In this document: positions 21,553 to 31,106 of the stretch, one piece after another
Numbering within the stretch: position 1 is the stretch's first letter
Layout: each line of letters starts with the position of its first letter
Position numbers and translations under genes: made by a program
NCBI GenBank assembly: GCA_023897205.1
Contig: JAHWDD010000004.1
Coordinates: 4,898,001 to 4,962,000, forward strand
DNA length: 64,000 nt
DNA from: Exophiala sp. HKRS030
Taxonomy: Eukaryota > Ascomycota > Eurotiomycetes > Chaetothyriales > Herpotrichiellaceae
Direction: 5' to 3'
The notes under the pieces: generated by a model
The model's database searches: none
Seen by the model: only the letters and a program-made list of their open reading frames with translations
What the model was told of the DNA's origin: nothing

Positions 21553-23872
21553 TCACTCCGCGAACCAAAGTTGACGCAGCCGTTTTGCCTGATCGTAGGC
21601 CCAGACCTTTGAGTCTTCAGCTGGAGGTTCGTTAGGACCGTAATTGACATTGACGTCTGAGTCAGGGACTATCTTGCAGATTTTTTTTGTTGTACACTGC
21701 TGACTCTTGACTCGAGGACGCAAATCTGTAGGGATCCATCGCCCAATTTCTCCATGCTAGGTACATCGAGCACTCTCCCAATTTCTTAATCAAGGAGACT
21801 CACCGAACTTTCATCTTTGAATGTTGGTGATTCATATTGGCGTGTAGCATTCAGGAGGGAGTATCGGTGGAAGATCGATGTTGTCTCCTGGGCGAGATGC
21901 TGCGACGAGGGAATAGGGGTCCATGGAATTTCTGCAGTTGTAGGTACGGATGGAGACAGGTTCAACAGTTCAATGACCTGAAGAATCCTCAATGTGGAGC
22001 TTCTGGATTGACAAGTCCTGTAAGTGCGTTGCATCGTTCATGTTGGTGTCCTTTTTTCTAAGTTGTGGCAACCTGAGACCCGCTAACTCTGTTATTGCGC
22101 TGTCGTGAAGCATGCCGTTCATCCTCAAACGTATGTATTCATCACAAAATCCCTCAGAGACGTGCAGTGGAGGACACTCTCGGTCCAGTATGGTCTCGAG
22201 GAACGTTCTGAGATCTTCAAAGCCTTCTCCTGACAAGCGAAGCTCTCTGGCTAAGGCAAAAACCATTCGTTCGGCGACTCTTCCACTATTTCCGAGATGA
22301 TCTCCCCTTAAAAGAGAGTCTAGGTCAGCTACATAGCTGCCTGTAACGGGTTGCTCAGAATCGTCCGAGAAGTCAGGGCAAAGTCTTCGGTAGGTTAGCA
22401 TAGCAGCCATGATCAAAGCAAGCTGAGCCAAGCTTTGACAGCCTTGAAAATCCGTAGCCAGTCGTAGGTATGCGTTCCGACCATCTTGTGACTGTGCCCA
22501 TTCCTCAAGGACCCTGAAAGGACCATTGTGATCCTCTTCGCTCCCAGAAGATACCGTTGCGTTCCAAGTAAGAAGTAGCGACAGGTTATTTTCAGGCCTT
22601 CTCAGAGAAGGAAATTGGTTGTACGTATAGGCTCTGCTTGATGTTATTGTTGTACATTACGCAGTTGGAATGGAGATTTACAGGTAAGTACGGAACATGT
22701 TCACCTGGCCCACGCCGAGGCTCCGTATGACTTGCAGTGGAAGGTTCTGAATCCGTCAGCATAGGTAGAGCCGGCCGATGAGATATCCTACCAGATACCC
22801 GTGACAATAGCCAACACGGAGAGAATCCTTCATTTTCGTACTCCAGTCTTCCAAAATTTGGACACTCATTTCTTCTCCAGAGAATACGGGGGATTTCGTA
22901 ATCGTTCTGCACATTTCCACACCATCAAACTCTCCGAAGTCATTGGTTCTTGCAATTCCGAAAATCGAAGCGTAGAGGTCACTGTTTTCGTTTGCCGTGT
23001 ATTCTCCAGCAAAATTGTGCTGTAAGAGGTTCAATTTGCCGCCGGATAGCTCCAAAAGAACCCGGAAAAGCGAAGTGATCTGAGACTCGTCGCGCCCTGG
23101 CCTTTTCCGTGACACTGGAGCAACTAGGATACGTAGTCCCGATTCGAGGCCGTTAAGCAGCTCATCGTGGGTGCTGGTGAGAATAGTTTGGGCATTCTCA
23201 GAGTTGTGGTTTGCTTCGAGATTAAGAAACAAAAACACAAGATATTGTGCTAACTTTCGCTGGACGGGAGGAGGAGATTCCTAAAAGCCTTGTAAGATAA
23301 CTCCCTGAAGAGTTCAGAGAGTGGGCCTTACCGATATATCATGGATCAAAATATATCTGTCAAGCTCTCTCTGCCAGCCTCTCGATCGGGTAAGATCACG
23401 GTACACTTGCTGGACCTCCCAGGAATGCTTGGAGTAAATCACCTGCATAACCTGTTGAAGCCAACGTTCACGAGCTTTCCTCTTCGCTTCCCAGATGCCA
23501 AGAACTTTTTTTTCTGACTCTGATGGCTGCGTAGGATCGTAGTCAGCGTTCATCAGCAATTGACATTCTTTGAGCTCGGAGAGATAGGATGGTTCAATAG
23601 CGACTTCGAACGTATCGTCATCGCATTGCCTGACAACGCAGATTCGCGCATGCCAATCTTCCTCAAGCCACTGGAGGCGAATCTCGCCAGCTGGTACACT
23701 GACTAGTTTCCATGCTACGCTCGAATCGCCACGAAAGAGGGGCTTTGAAGTCTAGGAAGCCATGTAACGTGAGTAGCCATTCTTGGGAGGACACCGGGCA
23801 TCTCACAATAGTTCCATGGCACTCCGGCCAGTCGCGTCCAAGAGCAAGGGCTGGTAGCATGCCCGACTCCAT
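21553..23872 (-). CDS. Hypothetical protein, 664 residues, seven exons
   Basis: Exons 23872-23807, 23751-23332, 23280-22799, 22730-22692, 22633-21978, 21931-21804 and 21756-21553 join in one frame of 665 codons. The introns are about 46-68 nt with GTGAGA, GTAAGG, GTATCT, GTACTT, GTCATT and GTGAGT donors. The protein has no signal peptide. Its middle is helical and Arg/Glu/Leu-rich; the last 68 residues form an ordered block with GRWIPTDLRPRV, CTTKKICKIV, YGPNEPP and WAYDQAKRLRQLWF. That block is too ordered for chance and suggests a conserved C-terminal domain, which I cannot name. It is the largest gene of the minus-strand run. Confidence 0.6.
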
Positions 23873-24127
23873 TGTTGCCAGACAAACGGATAGGGAAACG
23901 TGGAGTGTGGATAGATGCCGCAACCGGTGAGGAAAAAGGTCAACGAAAGGTCACACAAATCGGGCGTCGTCAACATATATGCAGTGTCTCTGTTGACATC
24001 CTGTTACATCGTTCGAGGTCGCGCATCCTTCCAGACTCGATCGAGATGTACAGTAGAAGGTACAGAGAGCCAGGGATTTTTTTCTACTTGCTCATTTGTT
24101 TGCAGCGGTGGATACTCATAAGCGAGG
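23873..24127. other. Upstream region of the 664-residue gene
   Basis: No coding frame of interest; followed by the tandem repeat. Confidence 0.35.
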
Positions 24128-24281
24128 CGGGTATGCATATTCGCCGCTTTTTAGTACAGTGGCAGGACGCCCATTAGCCTGGTGTGCAGATTTGCCGCTT
24201 TTTAGTACAGTGGCAGGACGCCCATTAGCATGGGGTGTGCAGATTCGCCGCGTTTTAGTACGGCAGTAGGATACCCTAAAC
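24128..24281 (+). repeat. Three-copy tandem repeat, unit about 52 bp
   Basis: The word GCCGCTTTTTAGTACAGTGG begins at 24143 and again at 24194; a diverged third copy begins at 24247. Copies 1 and 2 are nearly identical across the unit (both continue GGCAGGACGCCCATTAGC). Spacing is 51 and then 53 bp. Confidence 0.85.
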
Positions 24282-24300
24282 AGCCCTCCACCAACTACAG

Positions 24301-24571
24301 TACACTCCTCCCAGGGTAACTTTCGTTAGGAGGCTCCATCCGCACGTGACACGGAGCTTAATTACTCCGGGCTGGGTTTAGGCATGTATTAGAGTGCCTT
24401 TCACTAAACTTCAACTATATGCCACCTATAGTTTAGGTGTAGGCTGCCTAAATCATAGGCTACACTTAGGTATCTTTTAGGCATTACATGCTTAGAACCA
24501 CCTAGAACCGGCCCTTAGACAGTCACGTGCATGGTGGAGCCTTCTAACGAAAGTTACCCTGGAGGAGTGTA
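24301..24571. mobile_element. MITE-like element with about 50-bp terminal inverted repeats
   Basis: The left end (24301-24350) and the reverse complement of the right end (24522-24571) match over about 50 bp with one gap and a few substitutions. Both begin TACACTCCTCC and include AGGGTAACTTTCGTTAG, and both end in CACGTGAC. The element starts and ends with TA, as expected for a TA target-site duplication of Tc1/mariner/pogo-type elements. It is 271 bp long with no coding capacity, so a non-autonomous MITE is the best reading. The interior also holds imperfect palindromic words around TAGGTGTAGGC. Confidence 0.85.
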
Positions 24572-24722
24572 ACTTCGCCGCCAAATCTAATACGCAGATG
24601 TTGTGAGACCTTAATCTTTTTGATACGAGACAATTCTATAGATTTGTCCATATCCGAACAACGTAACGCAAGTCAACTTAAAACATAACTATCCATTCAC
24701 GGATCCTGGTTCAGCAAACAAG

Positions 24723-24914
24723 ATGACAGATAGTGGCAGCTTCATTCGAATTCCAAATAACGAAGAGGAAGAAAGTATGCGGAAAGCGGCAGAGGATTCT
24801 CAGAAAAGGCGAGAAGCAGCAAGGAAGAAACGAGAGCTGGAGGAGGCAATGAGGAAAGCAGGAGAGAGCTCTCAACAGCGCCGGGGGGGTGGAGGTGCCA
24901 CTCCCAAGACCTAG
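24723..24914 (+). CDS. Small charged helical protein with an internal duplication
   Basis: A 63-residue ATG-to-stop frame just after the MITE. It contains two related units, EEESMRKAAEDSQKRR and ELEEAMRKAGESSQQRR, separated by EAARKKR, and ends in a Gly-rich tail. Strong helix propensity and high charge; no signal peptide or known motif. The repeat within the protein supports a coding reading, but the small size leaves doubt. Confidence 0.4.
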   Translation: MTDSGSFIRIPNNEEEESMRKAAEDSQKRREAARKKRELEEAMRKAGESSQQRRGGGGATPKT

Positions 24915-25211
24915 GATCTATCAGCAAGGTGAATCTCTATACCCATTTATACGCAACTTTGTAACTGAGAATCAGAACGCTATGAAAGTATCAATACAAT
25001 CGTTGTGGGAATGAACTTCGATAGTCGAAGAAAGGGAATACATCCTCTTGAGACGTTGCAATGGAAATTGAGGGCTGGTAACAATTCGTTCCTTCCGTGG
25101 TCGTCGATGGATCACAACCAAGACCTGTTGCATAGAGATTACATAGCTCAATTTGAAGCATTGCAACTATGAATGTTATTCATCCGGCTTGACTGTTTGC
25201 ACCTTCTCGCC

Positions 25212-26582
25212 CTAGATATTTGTGGTCTGAAAACGCATTGCACAATCCTCCTTATACTCCTTGAGCTGCGCCATCTTCGTTTGTGTGAACGACTCCATCT
25301 CTGCAACCACTTCATCCGGGAGGGATTCGGCATCGTCATCATACGGTCTAAGTGCAGTCCAATAGACAACGTCGATGTCGAAACTCTTCCTTATCGCATA
25401 GTCAAACCAGAAACGTCCCGTCTTCCACGAGTCACGCATTCGGACAGAAAGACTTGGCTCCATCGTCTTTGATTCGCAGTCATTTTCAGCTCGTTCCATG
25501 GCCTGTAAGAATTGCTCCATCCTGTGCTCAAAGAGAGGAATGAAATCTTGCAGGGGGCCCTGATCGAGCCACATCTCTGGTCCGGACAATAGCAGCCACC
25601 AGGGCGGATCGTATGTGAACTGGGCTGGCATCGCATTTGTGAACTCAAAATCGAGCATAGCCGTTATATGAAACGTTTGGGGGTCGACGAGCATGTTCGA
25701 AGGCCGCATATCATCGCAATAAGGGATAAAAGGGCCAGAATCATCAAGACAATATTTGGGGATGAGCTGCCAGAGTCGGTGACGCGCACTGAACCGTCCT
25801 CGAGCGACGTCCGGATTATCAACCAGGTTACGCTGTGTCCAGAGATGAGTCAAGTGCTCTTCCGCAAGCGATGCAAGATAGTCACTTGTGCGTTCGAATG
25901 GTGACACGGGAAATTTGGTGATAGGATAACCCGAGACCGTGGCCAGCTCGTTCATGTTATAGGTGAGTGGTCTTGCTGTCACCGACCATGTGTTGACTTC
26001 GTGGTGTTTTGAAATTGCCCCAATCTGAGAGAAGTTGAGTTGAGAGAGTTGGAGCATGTAGTTGGCGATTTGATAGTACACTTTGTCCAGGATTGTGTCA
26101 TCAATATGTGGATTGAGAAGTAAGTCCTCTCCGGCTGGTAGCTTAAGAATCGTCGACAGAAGCGTGCCGCGCACAAAATCCATGATGATAAAGGGTCCTA
26201 TCTGCTGAGGGCTCTCCCTAGTCAAGCCCCAACTGTGTACCCGAGGGATAGGAATAGTGGTGTTGTCTCGAAGGTATTCCATGATCGCGACCTCGTTTGC
26301 TACCTTTTCCTCTGCGAAAGCTGTGTGACCAGGTTTTGGGAACCGAATAATGACGTCTTCGCCGTCATGGAAGTTGACCCGGAAGCTGAAATTGAATGAA
26401 CCTTTGAGGAATCCAGAGTATGTTCCGACTCCACCTCCTTGCCGACGACGACTGACGAAGTCTACGACTTCACTTTTTAATTCAAAAATCCTGGTTAGCC
26501 ATGCCTTGCACTCATCATCGCCATTACTCTCAGCTATCTCATCAAAATAGGTCTTGAAGGGAGATGTCTTCGCTTCAGACAT
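25212..26582 (-). CDS. APH/choline-kinase-like phosphotransferase family protein
   Basis: An uninterrupted frame from ATG at 26582 gives 456 residues with the protein-kinase-like fold of fungal APH-family proteins. The N-lobe has a Gly-rich strand (GGGVGTYSGFLKGSFNFSF), VIIRFPKPG with the ATP-binding Lys, and EVAIMEYL as the helix Glu. The C-lobe has FIIMDFVRG (hinge), catalytic CDDMRPSN (residues 289-296, in place of the HGDxxxxN of bacterial enzymes) and metal-binding LDFEFTN (Asp311). The motif PPWWLLL follows, typical from memory of this fungal family. The loop His is Cys here, but Asp and Asn remain, so activity is possible; the substrate is unknown. It lies 284 bp downstream of the Zn2Cys6 gene, same strand. 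Confidence 0.85.
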   Translation of the reverse strand: MSEAKTSPFKTYFDEIAESNGDDECKAWLTRIFELKSEVVDFVSRRRQGGGVGTYSGFLKGSFNFSFRVNFHDGEDVIIRFPKPGHTAFAEEKVANEVAIMEYLRDNTTIPIPRVHSWGLTRESPQQIGPFIIMDFVRGTLLSTILKLPAGEDLLLNPHIDDTILDKVYYQIANYMLQLSQLNFSQIGAISKHHEVNTWSVTARPLTYNMNELATVSGYPITKFPVSPFERTSDYLASLAEEHLTHLWTQRNLVDNPDVARGRFSARHRLWQLIPKYCLDDSGPFIPYCDDMRPSNMLVDPQTFHITAMLDFEFTNAMPAQFTYDPPWWLLLSGPEMWLDQGPLQDFIPLFEHRMEQFLQAMERAENDCESKTMEPSLSVRMRDSWKTGRFWFDYAIRKSFDIDVVYWTALRPYDDDAESLPDEVVAEMESFTQTKMAQLKEYKEDCAMRFQTTNI

Positions 26583-26866
26583 GCTGGTGGATGAAAGCTC
26601 ACTGTGAATACTGTTGAGACCTGGGAAGGCGGGAGGGGGCTCCCCAGATAATTTCCAAATTTCATGCCAAGGAAATTGTCTCACGTGATTGTGCAATCGA
26701 TTACTCTACTAGCAACCAATTTGATCAGATTGAGCACAGCGAAAAGACAATTTATGCTTCCAACTTCTGATTATATTATAGTTACTCGTTGAACGTTGAA
26801 CGTTCACATGCTTCTAGTGACTAACATGTCACCATTGGGTCCAGCTCGCTTCCAGAAGCAAGATAT

Positions 26867-28762
26867 TCAATAGAAGCCCTTCACCTCAACGGACTCTTTC
26901 ATGCTTCCAAATAACAACGAGCTTATTGTGAAGTCAACACTATCCGGGTCTCCATCTTTGTACAAGGTATGAGCCATGCGACCGATGTTGCCACGTTCCT
27001 CTGGTGAGCCTTAGTGTCAGGACGGGGATGCGCTTGCCTTGACCACTTACTCAAGATTATAATGTATGCCTGGAGCTCTTTGATGGTTGTGATAAACGTA
27101 GGATCATTTTCGACCAGGTCTTTGGACTTCTGTCGTTCCCAATCCATCTGGAGCGATTTGTATCCAACTGCGTAGTGAAAATGTGACAGCAGGCTATTGC
27201 ACGAGGCAATCGCTCCGTCAATGATAGTTGCTGGTTTCCAAGGATGTATCCAGAAACCGGCCTTAGGTGGTTAGCCAACTTGGTACTATAGTCTTAGGCA
27301 GCACCTACAGGATCACTGTATCGTCTCCAGAAGATGTTCCTCGCAGTATCTATTTCTCGGACATGGAGCAGGAGGAAGAACACAAGGACCAAAACCATCC
27401 ACTGACGTCTGGCCCTCTTTCGTAGCATCCTATTGCACTGCCTGAGAATCTTTTCGTCTAGTTCGATGATTCTTAACTCCAACTTATGATTCAATTGATT
27501 CTGTACCATGCGGGGTATTAGCGTAATACCATACCATGGAGATGTTGCGTCGGTGACAGGAGTCATCCCCAGGTTTTCGAGTCCGGCGAATCTCCACCCA
27601 TTTCTCACCAGACGCAGCGTGGTGTACAGCTCCAGGCAATGCGTTATAATGGGTTCCTCATTTCGTCAGTATTCATGAGGTGAAGTCAGAGTTTCCTTAC
27701 TTTGCGGTACGAGGATGCCAATCTGAAAAAGAACGAAGCATGGCCAGGTCGGCTGCAAGCTTCTATCAATGAGGCTGGAATGCATCGTTGAATATACTCT
27801 GAAATGTCGAGCTCGGGCCGTGTGAGGCAATAGGCAGTTGTTTGCCTCCAGAACCAGCCTTCCGGGGTTTTCCGGTGGTCGCGAATTTGGTTTGGATTCG
27901 TTGGATTGAACTGCGTGCATTCTACATCCAAAGTAGGGCCGCCTGGGTAGTGCTGTAAGCTTACGAGCATCGAAGGAGACCCGCGTCCCGGCTGCACTGA
28001 TGTGAAAGTGATCTCGTATACTTTGTTCTTCCCTAACCAGTTATCAATATTTCGTGTAGAAGAGGCGAAGGTGGCAACTTACACTTCTCGAACGGCTTGA
28101 GTTGCAAGATGGTTTCCGTTTGGCAGATTTGTATTGGCATGTCAAATCGGAAGCAGGCTATGCACCGTGGATCTCCTTCAGCGCCAAATTCGCACTGAGT
28201 GTAGTAAGTGTGCGGGTTTCTGCATTTATATGACAGCCAATACCTTTCTCTTCAGTGCTCGGCATCTCATGCATGGTTTGCCGTTTCTCCGAGAGGAAGT
28301 ATGAGTAGGCATATCCACGGTGTAGTTCTCTTCGTCTGGTGGAACCAAAGGCAAGCAAATCTCAAAACCGCCCACATTCGTGTCGGCAAGAAAATTCATC
28401 ATGATTGAGTGGAGCTCGGGACTGGTGTTAGGTAGCTGTTCTTGATCACAGACATTGACAGCCTGTGAATTCATACTGGTTCGTTGCCCTGCGATTAGTC
28501 GCTCAGGCGATAGCGATGTTGAAAGCGAAAGGGTCGAGGTTAGTGGTTGTTCTGGTTGTAGTGGCAGGGCAGAAAATTTGCGATGAATTGTAGGATCTGT
28601 GTCATGACTTTGATCCTCCCTCAAGTCACCGTTGTCGAGCTGTGTCTGCCCAAAGACTTTGAAAGGTGAGATCGTGCTACCGATATGCACGAGCGGTACA
28701 TGCTGAACAAAGGGCGGAGGCCCCACAAAGTCCTCGAGGTGCTGAAAATGTGCATGCTCCAT
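26867..28762 (-). CDS. Zn2Cys6-type transcription regulator with internal zinc cluster
   Basis: Six exons (28762-28244, 28194-28083, 27996-27701, 27656-27309, 27261-27051, 27000-26867) give 539 residues. The cluster is C164-x2-C167-x6-C174-x9-C184-x2-C187-x9-C197, with the basic run RALKRK in the first loop as in Gal4-type proteins. Exon 1 ends immediately before Cys174, so splicing completes the cluster. It lies about 160 residues in, behind a Ser/Thr/Pro-rich region, instead of at the N-terminus. The C-terminal half is helical (LELYTTLRLVRNGWRF, RQWMVLVLVFFLLL, then KERGNIGRMAHTLYKDG), consistent with a fungal regulatory middle region. The divergent HD/kinase fusion starts 235 bp away, with CGG/CCG sites between. 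Confidence 0.8.
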
Positions 28763-28860
28763 ACTGCGGCTTCTAGAGAATCGTCGACTTTGTAGTAACA
28801 CCGATGGTAGAATTCAGTGGGAAGAAGTAGGAGAAGAAAGTGGGGGGCTGGAATTTGGCA

Positions 28861-28878
28861 CGGTCCGAGCGGGGTCCG
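28861..28878. promoter_or_regulatory. Paired CGG/CCG sites in a bidirectional promoter
   Basis: CGG-T-CCG (28861-28867) is followed by CGG-N3-CCG (28870-28878), with CCGG just after. Zn2Cys6 dimers typically bind such CGG triplets in inverted orientation. The sites lie in the 235 bp between a Zn2Cys6 gene and the HD/kinase fusion, so autoregulation or co-regulation is an attractive inference. Confidence 0.35.
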
Positions 28879-28997
28879 ACCCGGCTAGTGCAACGCTGGT
28901 GCACTTTTTTTCGGCGCAGACAATCAAATGGCACCACCGCTCATATTCATCTTTCTCAAACCTCCCCATTCAAGGTCCCAAGCAAACGATCGTCGCC

Positions 28998-30416
28998 ATG
29001 GAGAATCGCTCACCTACTTTGGACATGTCACCATTACCATTCCTACATCTTGCCAATGTCCTCAAACAATTACCTCGGACAGGATGGCTGAGAACGATTG
29101 AGCACCCCGAAAGCGTTGCCGCACATATGTACCGCATGGCCCTCATGGCTTTGTGTGCACCGGTACGCTCAATTTCTACTACCTCATGATTTTCTAACAC
29201 CTCATTTAGTCTGGACTAGATAAAGAAAAATGCGTACTCCTGGCCTTGGCTCATGACATGGCGGAGTCGGTCGTTGGCGACATTACGCCGCACGACAATG
29301 TCAGCAAAGGTACACATTCCACGCCTAACTCGAACTATTGTTCTGATAGAAATGTTCTAGAGGACAAGTTCAAATTGGAAGATTTTGGTTTTCGATACAT
29401 CAAGAGTTTGCTGGATCCTTTTGACCCTACCCTCGGCGAGAAATTGCGGACTGCGTGGTTAGAATATGAAGAAGGAATGACCAGAGAAGCTCAGTATATG
29501 TATGACGTCGATAAACTCGAATGCATGATACAAGCATTTGAGTATGAGCAGATGACGCTTGGGGAGAAGAACCTTGAAGAGTTCCAGGGTTTGGCACCAA
29601 AAATCAGGCTTCCGGAAACCCGGCAGTGGCTGAAGTTGCTCGGGCAGGAAAGACAGGCTTATCTTCTCAACAGGCTCAATCGAATTCGCGTCGTCTTCGT
29701 TATTGGTGAGTTTTCCCTTGAATGCTAAGATTATACTAAATGTGTGTATGACAGGCGGGCCATTCGCTGGCAAAAAGACCCACTGTACACTGCTTTCCAA
29801 CCAATTTGGAGTTCGGCACCTTTCGATGACTGATATCTTTTACAACATGTCAATTGATCAGACCTACCCCCACGCCGAGTTCTTGAGAGATTGCCTTGAA
29901 CACAATATGACTGTTCCGACCGATCTAGCAATCAAGGTCCTAGAGAAAACAATCGCGGAGAGTACAGACGAGAAAGGCTGGGTGCTTTTGCGCGGCTTCC
30001 CGGAAAACGTGCGACAACTTGTCGAATTTGAAGAGAAAGTAAGTGTTCTGATGCAGTCGTAATGGGTATGCTCACCCTCCAAAGCTTCAAAAATCAAACT
30101 ATACACTGCTATTGCGCTGCTCGACAGAAAGGGCACTCCAACGTTCAAAAAACCATGGTAGCGTCGATGATAAGGACATTGATCTAAGAATTCAAGAGTT
30201 CGAAAAACGGAGAGCAGCGATGGAGCCTCGACTGTCAACGACCTCTGGGTTCTTCAGGAGCGTGAGGAAGCCGTCGAGTCATAAAGATTGTGAGCTAATT
30301 ACATGGCACAGGTCGATTGCAACGGATCTGAAGAAGAAGTCTATAAGGAAGTAAGGAATGCGTTTGAGGGGTTTATTTGGCATGATGAACACAGCGTCAG
30401 TCATCATTCTGGCTGA
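28998..30416 (+). CDS. HD-domain hydrolase fused to a UMP/CMP (adenylate) kinase-like domain
   Basis: Six exons (28998-29162, 29210-29309, 29361-29705, 29755-30038, 30085-30261, 30312-30416) give 391 residues. Residues 1-190 match YfbR/HDDC2-type 5'-deoxynucleotidases: VAAHMYRM (His43), LAHDMAE (His70-Asp71), VGDITP, and the late metal Asp in DVDKLE (Asp139). From 198, VVFVIGGPFAGKKTH is a nucleoside-monophosphate-kinase P-loop. Then come LSMTDIF, RGFPENVRQLVEFE (NMP-binding), LRIQEFEKRR (lid) and VDCNGSEEEVYKEV (C-terminal strand). The P-loop has Phe and Lys where GxPGxGKGT enzymes have Gly. One half would dephosphorylate (d)NMPs and the other phosphorylate them. All junctions keep domain motifs in frame. 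Confidence 0.85.
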
Positions 30417-31106
30417 AAATTGGAAGCTATGACATTTTGACGGCAGTCGGCAAGGTCAAGCAAAAACAATCTTGAGCGCACTAGTGCTGGAGGCTTGAAC
30501 CAGGCCACTCTTACAGCATGGAAGATGCGGGAAAGAAAATCCGGGAGACGAAAGGCATCTCCAGGAATCTGTTCAATCTGGATGTTGGCGACCAACTCCT
30601 ACACGGACGAGTACTGGTTGCTTCAGCTCGAATCTATCATCTGGCTTTAGACTTCGTCAAAGCCATTCGAGAATGGAAAATTGCGTTGGAACATGCCCAA
30701 AAGTGGCGACGGGTTACTCTGACGGAATAGCAAGATCGTCAGGGCGGATCGTCAGCGTTTGACGGCATTGAACGTCCGCCGTAATACTCCGTTTTCCCCA
30801 ATTGTGTCAAGGCCCCTTTCTCCCTGTTCTCTGCTTCCTCCAGTACTTCTCTCCCTCATATGTTCTTGGGAACGTCGCGCCATGTGCAACTCACTCGGCC
30901 CATTCACAATACAAATTATCCATGTCGATAACATTATCATCCCTTATTGTATAGGCAAGTTCACGGCCGGTTGGTTTCGAGCACCAAACTTGTTCCCGAA
31001 CACCATGATAATAGCAGATTGTGAGACAGTAACATCGTCGAAATGATTTCGCCCCAATCCGACCTTTCTATCTCCAGAAGTTCTCTAGCCATGTGAATAC
31101 CGAGTC
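30417..31106. other. Intergenic between convergent genes
   Basis: A 70-residue plus frame (30518-30730) is possible but unsupported. Otherwise 3' sequence of the HD/kinase and DUF7924 genes. Confidence 0.35.

Noticed and set aside
24100..24300. CRISPR-like array
   Set aside because: Only three copies of a 52-bp unit repeated end to end without unique spacers, in a eukaryotic genome; it is a tandem repeat.
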